Assembly: GCA_964471535.1 (NCBI GenBank)
Contig: CAYYHA010000164.1
Location: 1 to 9,516 of the forward strand
Direction of reading: 5' to 3'
Origin: CAYYHA01 sp964471535
GTDB taxonomy: Bacteria; Myxococcota; Myxococcia; SLRQ01
DNA length: 9,516 nucleotides
In this document: one piece after another, positions 1 to 7,700 of the stretch
Layout: each line of letters begins with the position of its first letter
How positions within the stretch are numbered: position 1 is the first letter of the stretch
Position numbers and translations under genes: made by a program
Notes under the pieces: model-generated
The model's input: only the letters and a program-made list of their open reading frames with translations
What the model was told of the DNA's origin: nothing
Databases searched by the model: none

Positions 1-784
<784 letters not shown>

Positions 785-798
785 AGTTCCGTTCCTCT

Positions 799-812
799 CT
801 CGATGTCTCGAG
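799..812 (-). promoter_or_regulatory. Small hairpin in the groES-groEL spacer
   Basis: In the groESL transcript sense this reads CTCGA-GACA-TCGAG, a perfect 5-bp stem with a 4-base loop. It lies in the 43-bp spacer, directly against the groEL ribosome binding site (AGAGGAA at 792-798). It could influence groEL translation or mark an RNA-processing point between the two genes, but the stem is short and CTCGAG-type words are common in this genome. Functional status is inference only. Confidence 0.25.
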
Positions 813-827
813 TTGGGGTGAATGGGT

Positions 828-1118
828 CTACTTCTCGATGACGCCGAGGATGTCGTCCTCGCGCATCATCAGGTACTCCTCGCCGTCGATCTTGATCTCG
901 GTGCCCGCGTACTTGCTGAAGAGCACCCGATCGCCTTCCTTCACGTCGAGCTTCCGGACCGACCCGTCCTCGAGGATCTTCCCGTTGCCCACGGCGACGA
1001 CCTCGCCCTGCAGCGGCTTCTCCTTGGCGGTGTCCGGAATGATGATGCCCGAGGCGGTCTTCTCCTCCTCGGCCACACGCTTGATCACGACGCGATCGTG
1101 AAGCGGCCTGATCTTCAT
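828..1118 (-). CDS. groES: 10-kDa co-chaperonin GroES
   Basis: This encodes the heptameric lid of the GroEL chamber. At 96 aa it has the normal family length. It starts MKIRPLHDRVVIKR, the canonical first strand. The GroEL-contacting mobile loop spans about residues 16-33 and carries the hydrophobic tripeptide in GIIIPDTA (24-31). LQGEVVAVGNGK (36-47), VKEGDRVLFSKYAGTEIK (59-76) and YLMMREDDILGVIE (82-95) match the conserved beta-barrel and C-terminal segments. The ATG at 1116-1118 is preceded by GAGGAG with an 8-base spacer. It is the first gene of the groESL operon. Its promoter, CIRCE operator and roughly 110-nt leader lie upstream at 1119-1267. Regulation by the HrcA repressor is inferred from CIRCE; hrcA itself is not in this window. 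Confidence 0.98.
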   Translation of the reverse strand: MKIRPLHDRVVIKRVAEEEKTASGIIIPDTAKEKPLQGEVVAVGNGKILEDGSVRKLDVKEGDRVLFSKYAGTEIKIDGEEYLMMREDDILGVIEK

Positions 1119-1176
1119 GATTTCGACTCCTCTGCTTGAGAGTTGCTCGTGAGGGTGGTTGCGTTCGAACCCGCTT

Positions 1177-1200
1177 GCCGGTGCCCGAAGGCTGGCCGGC
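1177..1200 (-). promoter_or_regulatory. UUCG-capped hairpin in the groES 5' leader
   Basis: In transcript sense the segment can fold as GCCGG-(CCA)-GCC-UUCG-GGC-(A)-CCGGC. That is a 5-bp lower stem, a small asymmetric internal loop and a 3-bp upper stem closed by a cUUCGg tetraloop, a well-known very stable RNA loop. It sits two bases transcript-downstream of the CIRCE element and about 60 nt upstream of the groES start. It could stabilise the heat-shock mRNA 5' end. Whether it is conserved or functional is unknown. Confidence 0.4.
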
Positions 1201-1202
1201 TG

Positions 1203-1229
1203 TTAGCACTCACCCGGGGTGAGTGCCAA
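1203..1229 (-). promoter_or_regulatory. CIRCE operator (HrcA binding site)
   Basis: On the plus strand this reads TTAGCACTC, nine bases (ACCCGGGGT), then GAGTGCCAA. The CIRCE consensus is TTAGCACTC-N9-GAGTGCTAA, so only one of 18 arm positions differs (T to C). It lies 10 bases downstream of the predicted -10 box, so it overlaps or directly follows the transcription start, the usual position for HrcA repression of groESL. The nine-base spacer is itself self-complementary, which extends the palindrome beyond the standard element. Confidence 0.95.
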
Positions 1230-1239
1230 CGCGGTGGGA

Positions 1240-1267
1240 ACTCTAACCACACCGCCTGAGGCGTCAA
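1240..1267 (-). promoter_or_regulatory. Sigma70-like promoter of groESL
   Basis: Reading the minus strand, TTGACG (1262-1267) matches the -35 consensus TTGACA at 5 of 6 positions. TAGAGT (1240-1245) matches the -10 consensus TATAAT at 4 of 6. They are separated by 16 bp. The predicted start site near 1233 falls at the edge of the CIRCE element, which supports the assignment. A housekeeping sigma factor with HrcA repression is the simplest reading. No heat-shock sigma (RpoH-type) boxes were recognised. Confidence 0.7.
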
Positions 1268-1481
1268 GCCCGGCGCGCACCTTTTTTCCGGTCGTGATTC
1301 TGGGGACTTAGAAGGCTGCCGGGCACCCCCCTCGGACGCCGTCACCGTCGCGCCCGGCGCCCGTCACGCCGGTCAGGGAGGGCCCCCTGCACCGCATGTC
1401 ACACCCATGTAGGAGAAGGTGGGAGCCTAACTATTAGAAATTACGAGGGAAGTGCCGATACCATGATCGAGGGATCGTCAT

Positions 1482-1488
1482 AGGAGGT
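1482..1488 (+). promoter_or_regulatory. Strong Shine-Dalgarno that fixes a TTG start
   Basis: AGGAGGT is a near-perfect anti-16S match. It lies 6 bases before the TTG at 1495 and decides in favour of that non-ATG start. The only nearby upstream ATG (1463) is out of frame and terminates at 1481-1483. Confidence 0.85.
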
Positions 1489-1494
1489 ACGACC

Positions 1495-2127
1495 TTGAGC
1501 GAGATCGACACCCAGAGCGGCATCCTGGCCACCCGTGACATCCGGGCCTTCTTCCGGGAGGAGATCCTCGACGTCCTCGAGCGGCGCGGCGTGGAGCTGG
1601 AGGAGCACACGGAGTTCTACCTGGTCAACCTGCTGGCCCGCTTCAGCGACGCGGAGCAGCTCTACGACGTGGACGAGGCGGGGCGCCGCGACGATACGCC
1701 GCTTGCCTTCCTCCTGAAGCGGGCGCTCGAGGCACCGCCGGCGGTGCGGGCGGAGCTCTTCCGGCAGCTCGGCGATCGCAGCCTCTACCGCGCCGGGTTC
1801 TTCAGCGATTCGCTCGCCCGCAGCCTCGTCGACATCGACTACTACATCGCCATGGGCGGGCGCGCCTACTCGAGCGCCGCCGATCTCTCGCGCAGTGGGC
1901 CCCGCACCGTGCGGACCTTCGCCGCCGTCTTCGCCGAGCTGGCGCAAAAGTTTCGCCGGGTGGTGGACGTACTGATGGAGCTGTCGGAGCGGGTGCGCAC
2001 CACCGGCACCGACGATGTCGCCCGCCTCTACGAGCGCTGGCTCCACCTCGAGAGCGATCGCCTCGCCGAGCAGCTCGCCCGGGCCGGCCTCGTCCCGGCT
2101 GCGGCCCCCAAGGGGACGGTGCACTGA
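1495..2127 (+). CDS. Unrecognised 210-aa alpha-helical protein, first gene of a coupled pair
   Basis: I do not recognise a named family. The TTG start is supported by a strong AGGAGGT 6 bases upstream and codon usage is normal for the window. The protein is rich in Arg, Glu, Leu and Ala, is predicted mainly helical, has no signal peptide or membrane segment, and is probably cytosolic. Stretches that look constrained are EHTEFYLVNLLARF (about 37-50), TPLAFLLKRALEAPPAVRAE (68-87) and LGDRSLYRAGFFSD (92-105), followed by VDIDYYIAMGGRAYSSA (112-128). The C-terminal half looks like paired helices (about 137-198) ending in an Ala/Pro tail. Its stop TGA overlaps the ATG of the next gene (TGATG at 2125-2129), so the two are translationally coupled and probably act together, for example as subunits of one complex. 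The function is unknown. A real, conserved protein is likely given the ribosome binding site, coupling and composition. Confidence 0.88.
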   Translation: MSEIDTQSGILATRDIRAFFREEILDVLERRGVELEEHTEFYLVNLLARFSDAEQLYDVDEAGRRDDTPLAFLLKRALEAPPAVRAELFRQLGDRSLYRAGFFSDSLARSLVDIDYYIAMGGRAYSSAADLSRSGPRTVRTFAAVFAELAQKFRRVVDVLMELSERVRTTGTDDVARLYERWLHLESDRLAEQLARAGLVPAAAPKGTVH

Positions 2128-2771
2128 TGCTCGGCCGCATCCAGGAGGAACTCGAGAGCATCTACGCCCTCGAGGTGGACCACCGGGTCGAGGACTTCCT
2201 CGTCGACGAGGCGGTGTACCGCACCCTCCGTCCCGAGGCCACCGCGCCCGAGGAGCTCTTGGTCCTCGAGGACGCCGAGGAGGCCTTCGTGGCCCTGTGG
2301 CTGGACCGGGAGATTCTCGGAGCCCTCGAAGAGCTCGACCTCGACCGGCCCGACCCGTCGCCCTGGCTGCCCGGCCACCGCCACTTCGCCACCGCCCTCG
2401 AGGGGGTCTCCCACTTTCTCTACCTGGCCCACCACGGGGAGCGGGATCGGCCGGTGAGCCTCCTCGAGCTCGAGCTGCAGGCGGAGGTGGACAAGTTCGT
2501 CTGCGGCCTCCTGCACCTGTGGCGCCGCGGGGCCAAGGCGGCGAGCGGGGCGCTGCGCCGCTGGCTCTTCGAGGAGGTCCGCTACCGCGACGACCTCGAC
2601 GATGCGGCGCGCGACCGCTACGAGACCGCCAATGCCCTCGCCGGACGCTACTGCCGGGAACTCGAGGCGCGGTTCCTGGGAGACGGCTCTCCCGAGGGCC
2701 TCCTGCGCGAGGTGCGGGCCTTCTACCGCGCCTCGGCCGCCGAGAAGCTGAGCCTGCGCACGCTGCACTGA
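2127..2771 (+). CDS. Unrecognised 214-aa helical protein with His/Glu-rich central helix, second gene of the pair
   Basis: I cannot assign a named family. The ATG shares its A with the stop codon of the preceding gene. A weak AAGGGGA lies 10 bases upstream, so translation probably depends on coupling. The protein is strongly acidic in its N-terminal third (many Glu/Asp up to about residue 75) and then more basic. No signal peptide or transmembrane segment is evident. The most distinctive region is residues 90-125, ALEGVSHFLYLAHHGERD followed by PVSLLELELQAEVDKFVC. It places H96, H102, H103, E114, E116, E120 and D122 on what look like two adjacent helices, and this could be a metal or ligand site (inference only). 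The second half (about 130-214) is helical with many Arg/Glu. Alternatives such as a ferritin-like fold or a purely structural partner of the upstream protein cannot be separated by eye. Confidence 0.87.
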   Translation: MLGRIQEELESIYALEVDHRVEDFLVDEAVYRTLRPEATAPEELLVLEDAEEAFVALWLDREILGALEELDLDRPDPSPWLPGHRHFATALEGVSHFLYLAHHGERDRPVSLLELELQAEVDKFVCGLLHLWRRGAKAASGALRRWLFEEVRYRDDLDDAARDRYETANALAGRYCRELEARFLGDGSPEGLLREVRAFYRASAAEKLSLRTLH

Positions 2772-2833
2772 CGCAGGGCCCCCGCGCGGGTGGACCGGAC
2801 GCTTTCGGGTGTCCTCCTCGGCCCGGTGTGCTA

Positions 2834-2840
2834 GAGGAGG
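2834..2840 (+). promoter_or_regulatory. Shine-Dalgarno fixing the SDR gene start
   Basis: GAGGAGG ends 5 bases before the ATG at 2846. It shows that translation starts there, although the frame is open further upstream (from 2015). The protein from 2846 begins exactly at the first strand of the Rossmann fold. Confidence 0.85.
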
Positions 2841-2845
2841 CCCCC

Positions 2846-3832
2846 ATGAAGGTCTTTCTCACCGGCGGAACCGGGTTTCTGGGCTCCCACGTCGCCGAGC
2901 AGCTGGTGGCCGATGGTCACCAGGTGCGGGCGCTGGTGCGCAAGACCAGCAACACCCGCTTCCTCGAGTCGCTGGGGGATGCGGTGGAGCTCGTCCACGC
3001 CTCGCTGGAGACGGGGGAGGGCCTCGAGCGCGCCGTGGAGGGCGTCGATGCAGTGGTGCACTGCGCCGGACTGGTGAAGGCGCGCTCGCCGGAGGAGTTC
3101 CATCGGGTGAACGCGCAGGGGACGGTGAATCTCCTCGAGGCGACCAAGAAGGTGCGGCCGAAGCTCCATCGCTTCGTCTTCATCAGCTCGCTCGCTGCCC
3201 ACGGTCCCTCGATGGATGGGAAGCCGCGGCCGGTGGACGCCGAGAAGCGGCCGGTGACCCACTACGGGCGCAGCAAGGCCGCAGCGGAGGAAGCGGTGGT
3301 CGCCCAGAAGGACGCGCTCCCCATCACGGTGATCCGACCCCCCGCCATCTATGGGCCGCGCGACAACGAGATGTACGCGTTCTTCAAGACGGTGAAGCGG
3401 CGCCTGGCGCCCCTCATCGGCGGGGGTGAGAACACCCTGTCCATCATCTACGGGCCCGACTGCGCCGCCGCCGTCTACCAGGCGCTGACCACCGACCACC
3501 CGAGTGGGCGCATCTACTTCGTGGAGGATGGGCGCCGCTACACCTGGAAGGAGATGGGGGAGGCGCTGCAGGAGGCCCTGGGTGTGAAGGCGCTCGAGGT
3601 GAAGCTGCCCGTGGGGGTGTTCAGCTTCGCGGCCTTCTGGTCGGAAATGTTCGGAAAGATGAGCGGCAAGGCGGTGATGCTCACCCGCGACAAGGTGAAC
3701 GAGCTGAAGGCCCCCCACTGGGTTTGCGACAGCACCCCCATCCGGCAGGAACTCGGCTGGCAGCCCACCGTCACCTGGGAAGAGGGCGCGCGGCTCACCG
3801 CCGAGTGGTACCGCCGCGAGGGGTGGCTGTAG
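2846..3832 (+). CDS. Extended SDR family NAD(P)-dependent epimerase/dehydratase or reductase
   Basis: At 328 aa it has the typical length of extended short-chain dehydrogenases (NAD-dependent epimerase/dehydratase, 3-beta-HSD and dihydroflavonol-reductase-like). The N-terminal Rossmann motif TGGTGFLGSHV (6-16) gives GxxGxxG at G7, G10 and G13. HCAGLVKA (72-79), NLLEATKK (95-102) and FISSLAAHG (112-120, with the catalytic Ser region) follow the family order. The catalytic pair is Y140-x-x-x-K144 in THYGRSKAA, and RPPAIYGPRD (164-173) is the usual substrate/cofactor-loop motif. The C-terminal part (about 175-328) is the variable substrate domain, ending in the common ELGWQP...WEEG...WYRREGW pattern. 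The reduced or epimerised substrate cannot be told from sequence. The gene lies 74 bp after the two unknown genes on the same strand, probably in one operon, and converges on the PPTase/PKS block. A role in reducing an amino-ketone made by that block is possible but unproven; a sugar- or sterol-type substrate is an alternative. Confidence 0.93.
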   Translation: MKVFLTGGTGFLGSHVAEQLVADGHQVRALVRKTSNTRFLESLGDAVELVHASLETGEGLERAVEGVDAVVHCAGLVKARSPEEFHRVNAQGTVNLLEATKKVRPKLHRFVFISSLAAHGPSMDGKPRPVDAEKRPVTHYGRSKAAAEEAVVAQKDALPITVIRPPAIYGPRDNEMYAFFKTVKRRLAPLIGGGENTLSIIYGPDCAAAVYQALTTDHPSGRIYFVEDGRRYTWKEMGEALQEALGVKALEVKLPVGVFSFAAFWSEMFGKMSGKAVMLTRDKVNELKAPHWVCDSTPIRQELGWQPTVTWEEGARLTAEWYRREGWL

Positions 3833-3972
3833 CCCCGGCGCGACGCGGTGGCGTTGCGTCACGCGCCCAGGGCGACGGGGCTCCGGCGGATCCAAGCGGG
3901 CAGTCGACACCGGCCGTGGCCCGCCGCGCCCCGGCCGCGGCACCCGCCGTCTCCCCTTCGTTCTGCAACCCG
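3833..3972. other. Convergent spacer between the SDR and PPTase genes
   Basis: This is a 140-bp GC-rich gap between the 3' ends of two converging transcripts. A bidirectional terminator would be expected. Several short GC-rich inverted repeats around CCGGCCG/CGGCCG-type words occur, for example GCCGTGG pairing with CCGCGGC across a 15-base loop. None is followed by a T-run on either strand, so no intrinsic terminator can be called. Rho-dependent termination is possible. Confidence 0.4.
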
Positions 3973-4716
3973 TCAGGGGGGAGTCGGGTCGAGCCAGTGC
4001 ACGTGTAGGGTGGGGGGGCCAGCGCAGCGCTCGGCGGCGACGGAGAGGCGGTGCGTGGGCAGGGGGTCGAACGAGAAGAAACGCCACGCGTCTGCATCCT
4101 CCCGGATGGGGGGATCGAAGCGGACGCGGATGGGGTCGCCGGGCGTGAAGGTGAAACGCGAGAGGGGCAGGCGCAGCCCGAGGCCCATCGCCTTCAGCCA
4201 CGCCTCCTTCAGCGTCCAATAGTCGAAGAAACGCCGGCGGAAGGCGGAGGGCTCCCGCTGCCGCTCGAGGTCGGCGACCTCGTCGGGTGAGAAGAAGCGC
4301 CGGGCGACGCGGCGGAGGTCCCCGGGCCGGTCCATCCACTCCACGTCGATGCCCGCCCGGCGCCCCGTGAAGATCAGGCAGCAGACGAGGCCGCGGGTGT
4401 GGGCAAGGTTGAAGTCGAGCGCCGTGCCCGGCGACACGATGCGTGGCCGCCCTCGGGGGTCCGCCTCGATTCGCCACTGCGCGGGTGACACCAAAGGCGC
4501 GTGGAGGGAGAGCGCCGTGCGCACGAGCGCCCGCGCGGCGGTGTACTCGCTCCGGCTCGCCGGATGGCGAAGGCGCGCCCGCCGCGCTGCTTCCTCCGGC
4601 GCGAGGAGGCGGGACCACGCCCCCTCCCGGGCGTCTCCGGCCGCGACCTCCAGGAGATAGACGTGGAGCGCGTGCGGATCGGGTCGGCCCCGAGCAACGG
4701 TCGTGCGGCCTGCCAT
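3973..4716 (-). CDS. Sfp-type 4'-phosphopantetheinyl transferase
   Basis: This enzyme transfers the phosphopantetheine arm of coenzyme A to the conserved Ser of carrier-protein domains, converting apo-ACP to holo-ACP. At 247 aa it has Sfp/secondary-metabolism PPTase length, not the ~120 aa of AcpS. The signature motifs are in order: DFNLAHTRGLVCC (101-113, equivalent to the NLSHT motif, H106), GIDVEWMDR (122-130, metal ligands D124 and E126) and FFDYWTLKEAWLKAMGLGL (163-181, the WxxKEAxxKAxG motif with K170, E171 and K175). The C-terminal part (about 185-245) is the usual beta-rich tail. It starts 27 bp after the stop codon of the PKS-AONS gene on the same strand, so the two are very likely one transcript and the PKS ACP is its natural substrate. 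No clear ribosome binding site precedes the ATG at 4714-4716, which suggests translation by reinitiation or a different start; the first ~12 residues are the least certain part. Confidence 0.95.
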   Translation of the reverse strand: MAGRTTVARGRPDPHALHVYLLEVAAGDAREGAWSRLLAPEEAARRARLRHPASRSEYTAARALVRTALSLHAPLVSPAQWRIEADPRGRPRIVSPGTALDFNLAHTRGLVCCLIFTGRRAGIDVEWMDRPGDLRRVARRFFSPDEVADLERQREPSAFRRRFFDYWTLKEAWLKAMGLGLRLPLSRFTFTPGDPIRVRFDPPIREDADAWRFFSFDPLPTHRLSVAAERCAGPPTLHVHWLDPTPP

Positions 4717-4743
4717 GCGTCCACGGTAACGCGCCGTGCGCGC

Positions 4744-7700
4744 CTACGCGGGAAAGTCTGCGCGCACCGCTTCCAGGGTCCTCGCCACCTTCTCCGCGGT
4801 CTCGAGCAGCTCCTCGGGGGTGTGGGTGGAGGAGAGGAAGAAGCGCAGCCGCGCCTGCTCGTCGGGCACTGCGGGATAGAGGATGGGCTGCACGTTGATG
4901 CGCTGCTCGAAGAGCCGCTGGGAGAGCATCAGCGCGTGCATGGAGTTGCCCGTGATGGCCGGCACCACGCCGCTCTCGCCGCGTGCGGGCCCGGTGTCGA
5001 TGCCCCGCTCCTTCAGCGCATCGTGGAAGATGCGTGCGTTCTCCTGCAGGCGGCGCACCCGCTCCGGCTCGGCGCGCATGAGCCGCAGGGCCTCGAGTGC
5101 GGCGACGCCGTTGGCGGGGGTGAGCCCCGCTGAATAGACGAAGCCCGGCGCGGTGTAGCGCAGGTACCGCACCAGCGTCTCGCTGCCGGCGATCCAGCCA
5201 CCGCAGCTTGCGAGGCTCTTGGACAGGGTGCCCATCCAGATGTCAACCTCGCGGCCGTCGATGCCGAAGTGCTCGGCGACCCCTCGGCCCGTGGCGCCGA
5301 CCACGCCGAAGCTGTGTGCCTCGTCGATCATCAGCATGCAGCCGTACTTCTTCTTCAGCTCGAGTAGCCGCGGCAGGTCACAGAGGTCGCCATCCATCGA
5401 GTAGACGCCCTCCGCGACGATGAGGCACTTTTCGTAATGGCCGCGCAGCTCGCGGAGCTGCCGCTCGAGGTGCTCCATGTCCTCGTGGCGGTATCCGCGT
5501 CGAGCCGCGCCCGAGAGCTTGATGCCCTGCAGCGCCGAGTCGTGGATGAGCTCATCGTGGAGGATGAGATCCTTCTCTCCGAAGAGGTGGCCGATGGTGT
5601 TCACGTTGGTGGCGTGGCCGGCGGTGAAGACCAGGGCCGCCTCCGCACCCTGCGCCTCGGCGAGCTCCCGCTCCAGGGCGCCGTGGAAGGGGCGCTCGCC
5701 GCTCGCCACCCGTGAGGCACTGACGCTGGTCCCGTAGCGCTGTACCGCCTCGGTCACCCTCTCCAGGATGCGCGGATCACCCGAGAGCCCGATGTAGTTG
5801 TAGCTGGAGAAGTTGAGGAACGTTTCGCCGGCGATGACCGAGGTGTTCTTCGCCGTGCCCTCGTGGACCACGAAGTACGGGTTGCGAATCCCCGAGGCCT
5901 CGGCCATGGACAGCCGCGCCTCCAGATCCTTCACCTCGGGCCAGAGCGCCGGGTCGGTCCACTCGGGACGTAGCCGAAGGGGCGCGGGCTCCTCTTCGCC
6001 GTCCCTGGAGGCCTCGTCCGCCGCTTCGCCGGCGGGCGCTTCGGCGACCTCCACCAGGCGCGCTGCGACGTCCTCGGTGATGGAGACGAGTGCGCCGTCC
6101 TCGTCCCAGATCCGGATCGTGCCGGTGAAGCGGTCTCCCTCACTGGCCCCGAAGACGACCTCGGCGGTGAGGACCTCGCCCTTGGGAGCGCGAAGCTGCA
6201 GGTGCCGGCCGAAGCCCACCGGCGTGCCCGCCCGGCCGAAGCGGGTCCAGGCGACGTAGGCGGAGAGCTGCATCGCCGAATCGAGGGCCAGCGGGTCGAC
6301 GGCCCACGCCCGGCGCTCTGTCCCCGGGATCCACTCGGCGGGGCGGGAACGGCGGACCCGTCCACGCACGAAGTCGGGGCCCACGGCGTCGATGGCGACG
6401 ATGCCCTGCAGCATCGGGCCGTGGAAGGTGATGCCGTCGTAGAACTCGGAGAGCGACAGCTCGGGTTCCTTGCCGCCCTCCCGAGGTAGCGGAGTTTCGC
6501 GCGGCAGCTCGGGGCACGGGTCGATCTCTGCTGCGTAGGCGAGCGTTCCGTCGGCCCGCAGTTCCGCCCGGCCGCGATGGACCTCGATCTCGAGACGCCG
6601 CGGCGTCTCCACGACGACGCCCTGGTAGAGGGTCAGCTTCTCGATCGCGAACGGCGCCTCGCCAGCCCCGGCCGCCGCGAGGAGGTCGGTGGCCGCGGCG
6701 AGGGGCAGCACCGGCCGGCCCTCGAGGGCGTGGTCGAGGAGGTAGGGGTGCGAGTCGGTGGAGATCTGCGACTCGATGCGCACATCGCGCAGGCTCTTGG
6801 GGAGGCGGCGCCCGTGGACGATGGCCCCAGCGCCGCTCTCCAGGCTTTCGAGCAGCGCGGAAAGGCCGGCCTCGTCGCCCACGAAGTCGACGCCTTCGGC
6901 CCGCATGGCCGCCTTCACGCCCTCGGGAATCGTGGCCGCCATCTCCGAATCGGTCCAGGGTCCGAATTCGGAGACCACGGTGCGGAAGCGGTGCCCGTCG
7001 GCCTCGACCACCGCCGAGAGGAGGGCGTTGGCCGCCGCGTAGGGGACCTGGTGGCGGTTGCCGAACCGGCCTGCCCAGCTGCCGATGGCGAGGGCGACCT
7101 TCAGGGTGGGGCCCACCGCCTGCAGGGCGTTCAGCCAGCCTTGCACCTTCACCGCCCGGACGCGCTCGGCCGCCTCGGCGGAGAGTTCGGCGAGGGGACC
7201 GTCGGCGAGGAGCCCCGCAGCGTGGACGAGGGCGGTCACCGGGGGCAGCTCGGCGAGGCCTGCACGCAGCGCGTCGAGATCGGTCACGTCCGCCCGAACG
7301 AAGTGGGCGCGCTCCGAGCGGGCGACGAGCGCCCCTGCCTCACCCTGCGGAGTGCTGCGTCCGACGAGAAGCACCGTCGCGCCCGCCTCGTGGAGGCGCA
7401 GGGCCAGCTTCGCGCCGATGCCCCGGGTGCCGCCGGTGACGAGGACCACCTCGCCTGGACCCGGCTGCCACCGGGGCGCCGTCTCACCCTCGAAGGGGAG
7501 GAGCCCAGCGACGTGGCGGCGCGTCCCCTCGTAGGAGACGTCTACGCTGCGGTCGGGGGAGGCCCACTCGCGGAGCAGCGTCTCAGCGCGCAGGGAGGCT
7601 GGGGTGCCTGGCGCGAAGCCGATGACTTTCGCCGCGGCCTGCGGCCACTCGTGACGCAGCGCCCGCACCGCACCGGCGATGCCCTCTGCCCAGGGGTCGT

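Larger units (their letters stand above)
1119..1494. other. Divergent intergenic region between groES and the plus-strand gene block
   Basis: This is a 376-bp gap with no credible coding sequence. The left half (1119-1267) holds the groES ribosome binding site, the untranslated leader with a UUCG hairpin, the CIRCE operator and the promoter, each listed separately. The right half (1268-1480) is the upstream region of the 1495 gene. It contains a T6 tract at 1282-1287 and one conspicuous AT-rich patch at about 1427-1443 (around CTAACTATTAGAAATTA), which is the likeliest place for that gene's promoter. No -35/-10 pair with acceptable spacing could be identified there. No tRNA, repeat array or mobile element was seen. 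Confidence 0.6.

Noticed and set aside
1427..1443. AT-rich patch as the -10 region of the 1495 gene
   Set aside because: TATTAG or TAACTA could serve as a -10, but no -35-like hexamer lies 16-18 bp upstream. It is noted in the intergenic entry and not called as a promoter.
1463..1483. Six-codon mini-ORF (MIEGSS, stop) before the 1495 gene, its TAG overlapping the Shine-Dalgarno
   Set aside because: It has only a poorly spaced GAGGGA upstream and no attenuator-like or amino-acid-rich content. It is most simply chance.
2781..2790. Perfect palindrome CCCGCGCGGG between the second unknown gene and the SDR gene, considered as a terminator
   Set aside because: There is no T-run after it and there is a good ribosome binding site downstream. 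Such palindromes are frequent at this GC content.
2015..2845. Upstream in-frame extension of the SDR gene (possible 605-aa protein from 2015)
   Set aside because: The extension is Arg/Pro/Gly-rich, overlaps the two unknown genes in another frame and has no domain. A strong GAGGAGG sits just before the ATG at 2846, where the Rossmann fold begins.
1441..2862. Minus-strand open frame (about 473 codons) opposite the two unknown genes
   Set aside because: The translation is low-complexity Arg/Gly/Pro-rich, and the plus-strand genes have better starts, coupling and codon usage.
2831..4618. Long minus-strand open frame (about 595 codons) under the SDR and PPTase genes
   Set aside because: Its composition is a Pro/Arg/His-rich shadow, it has no ribosome binding site, and it overlaps two well-supported genes.
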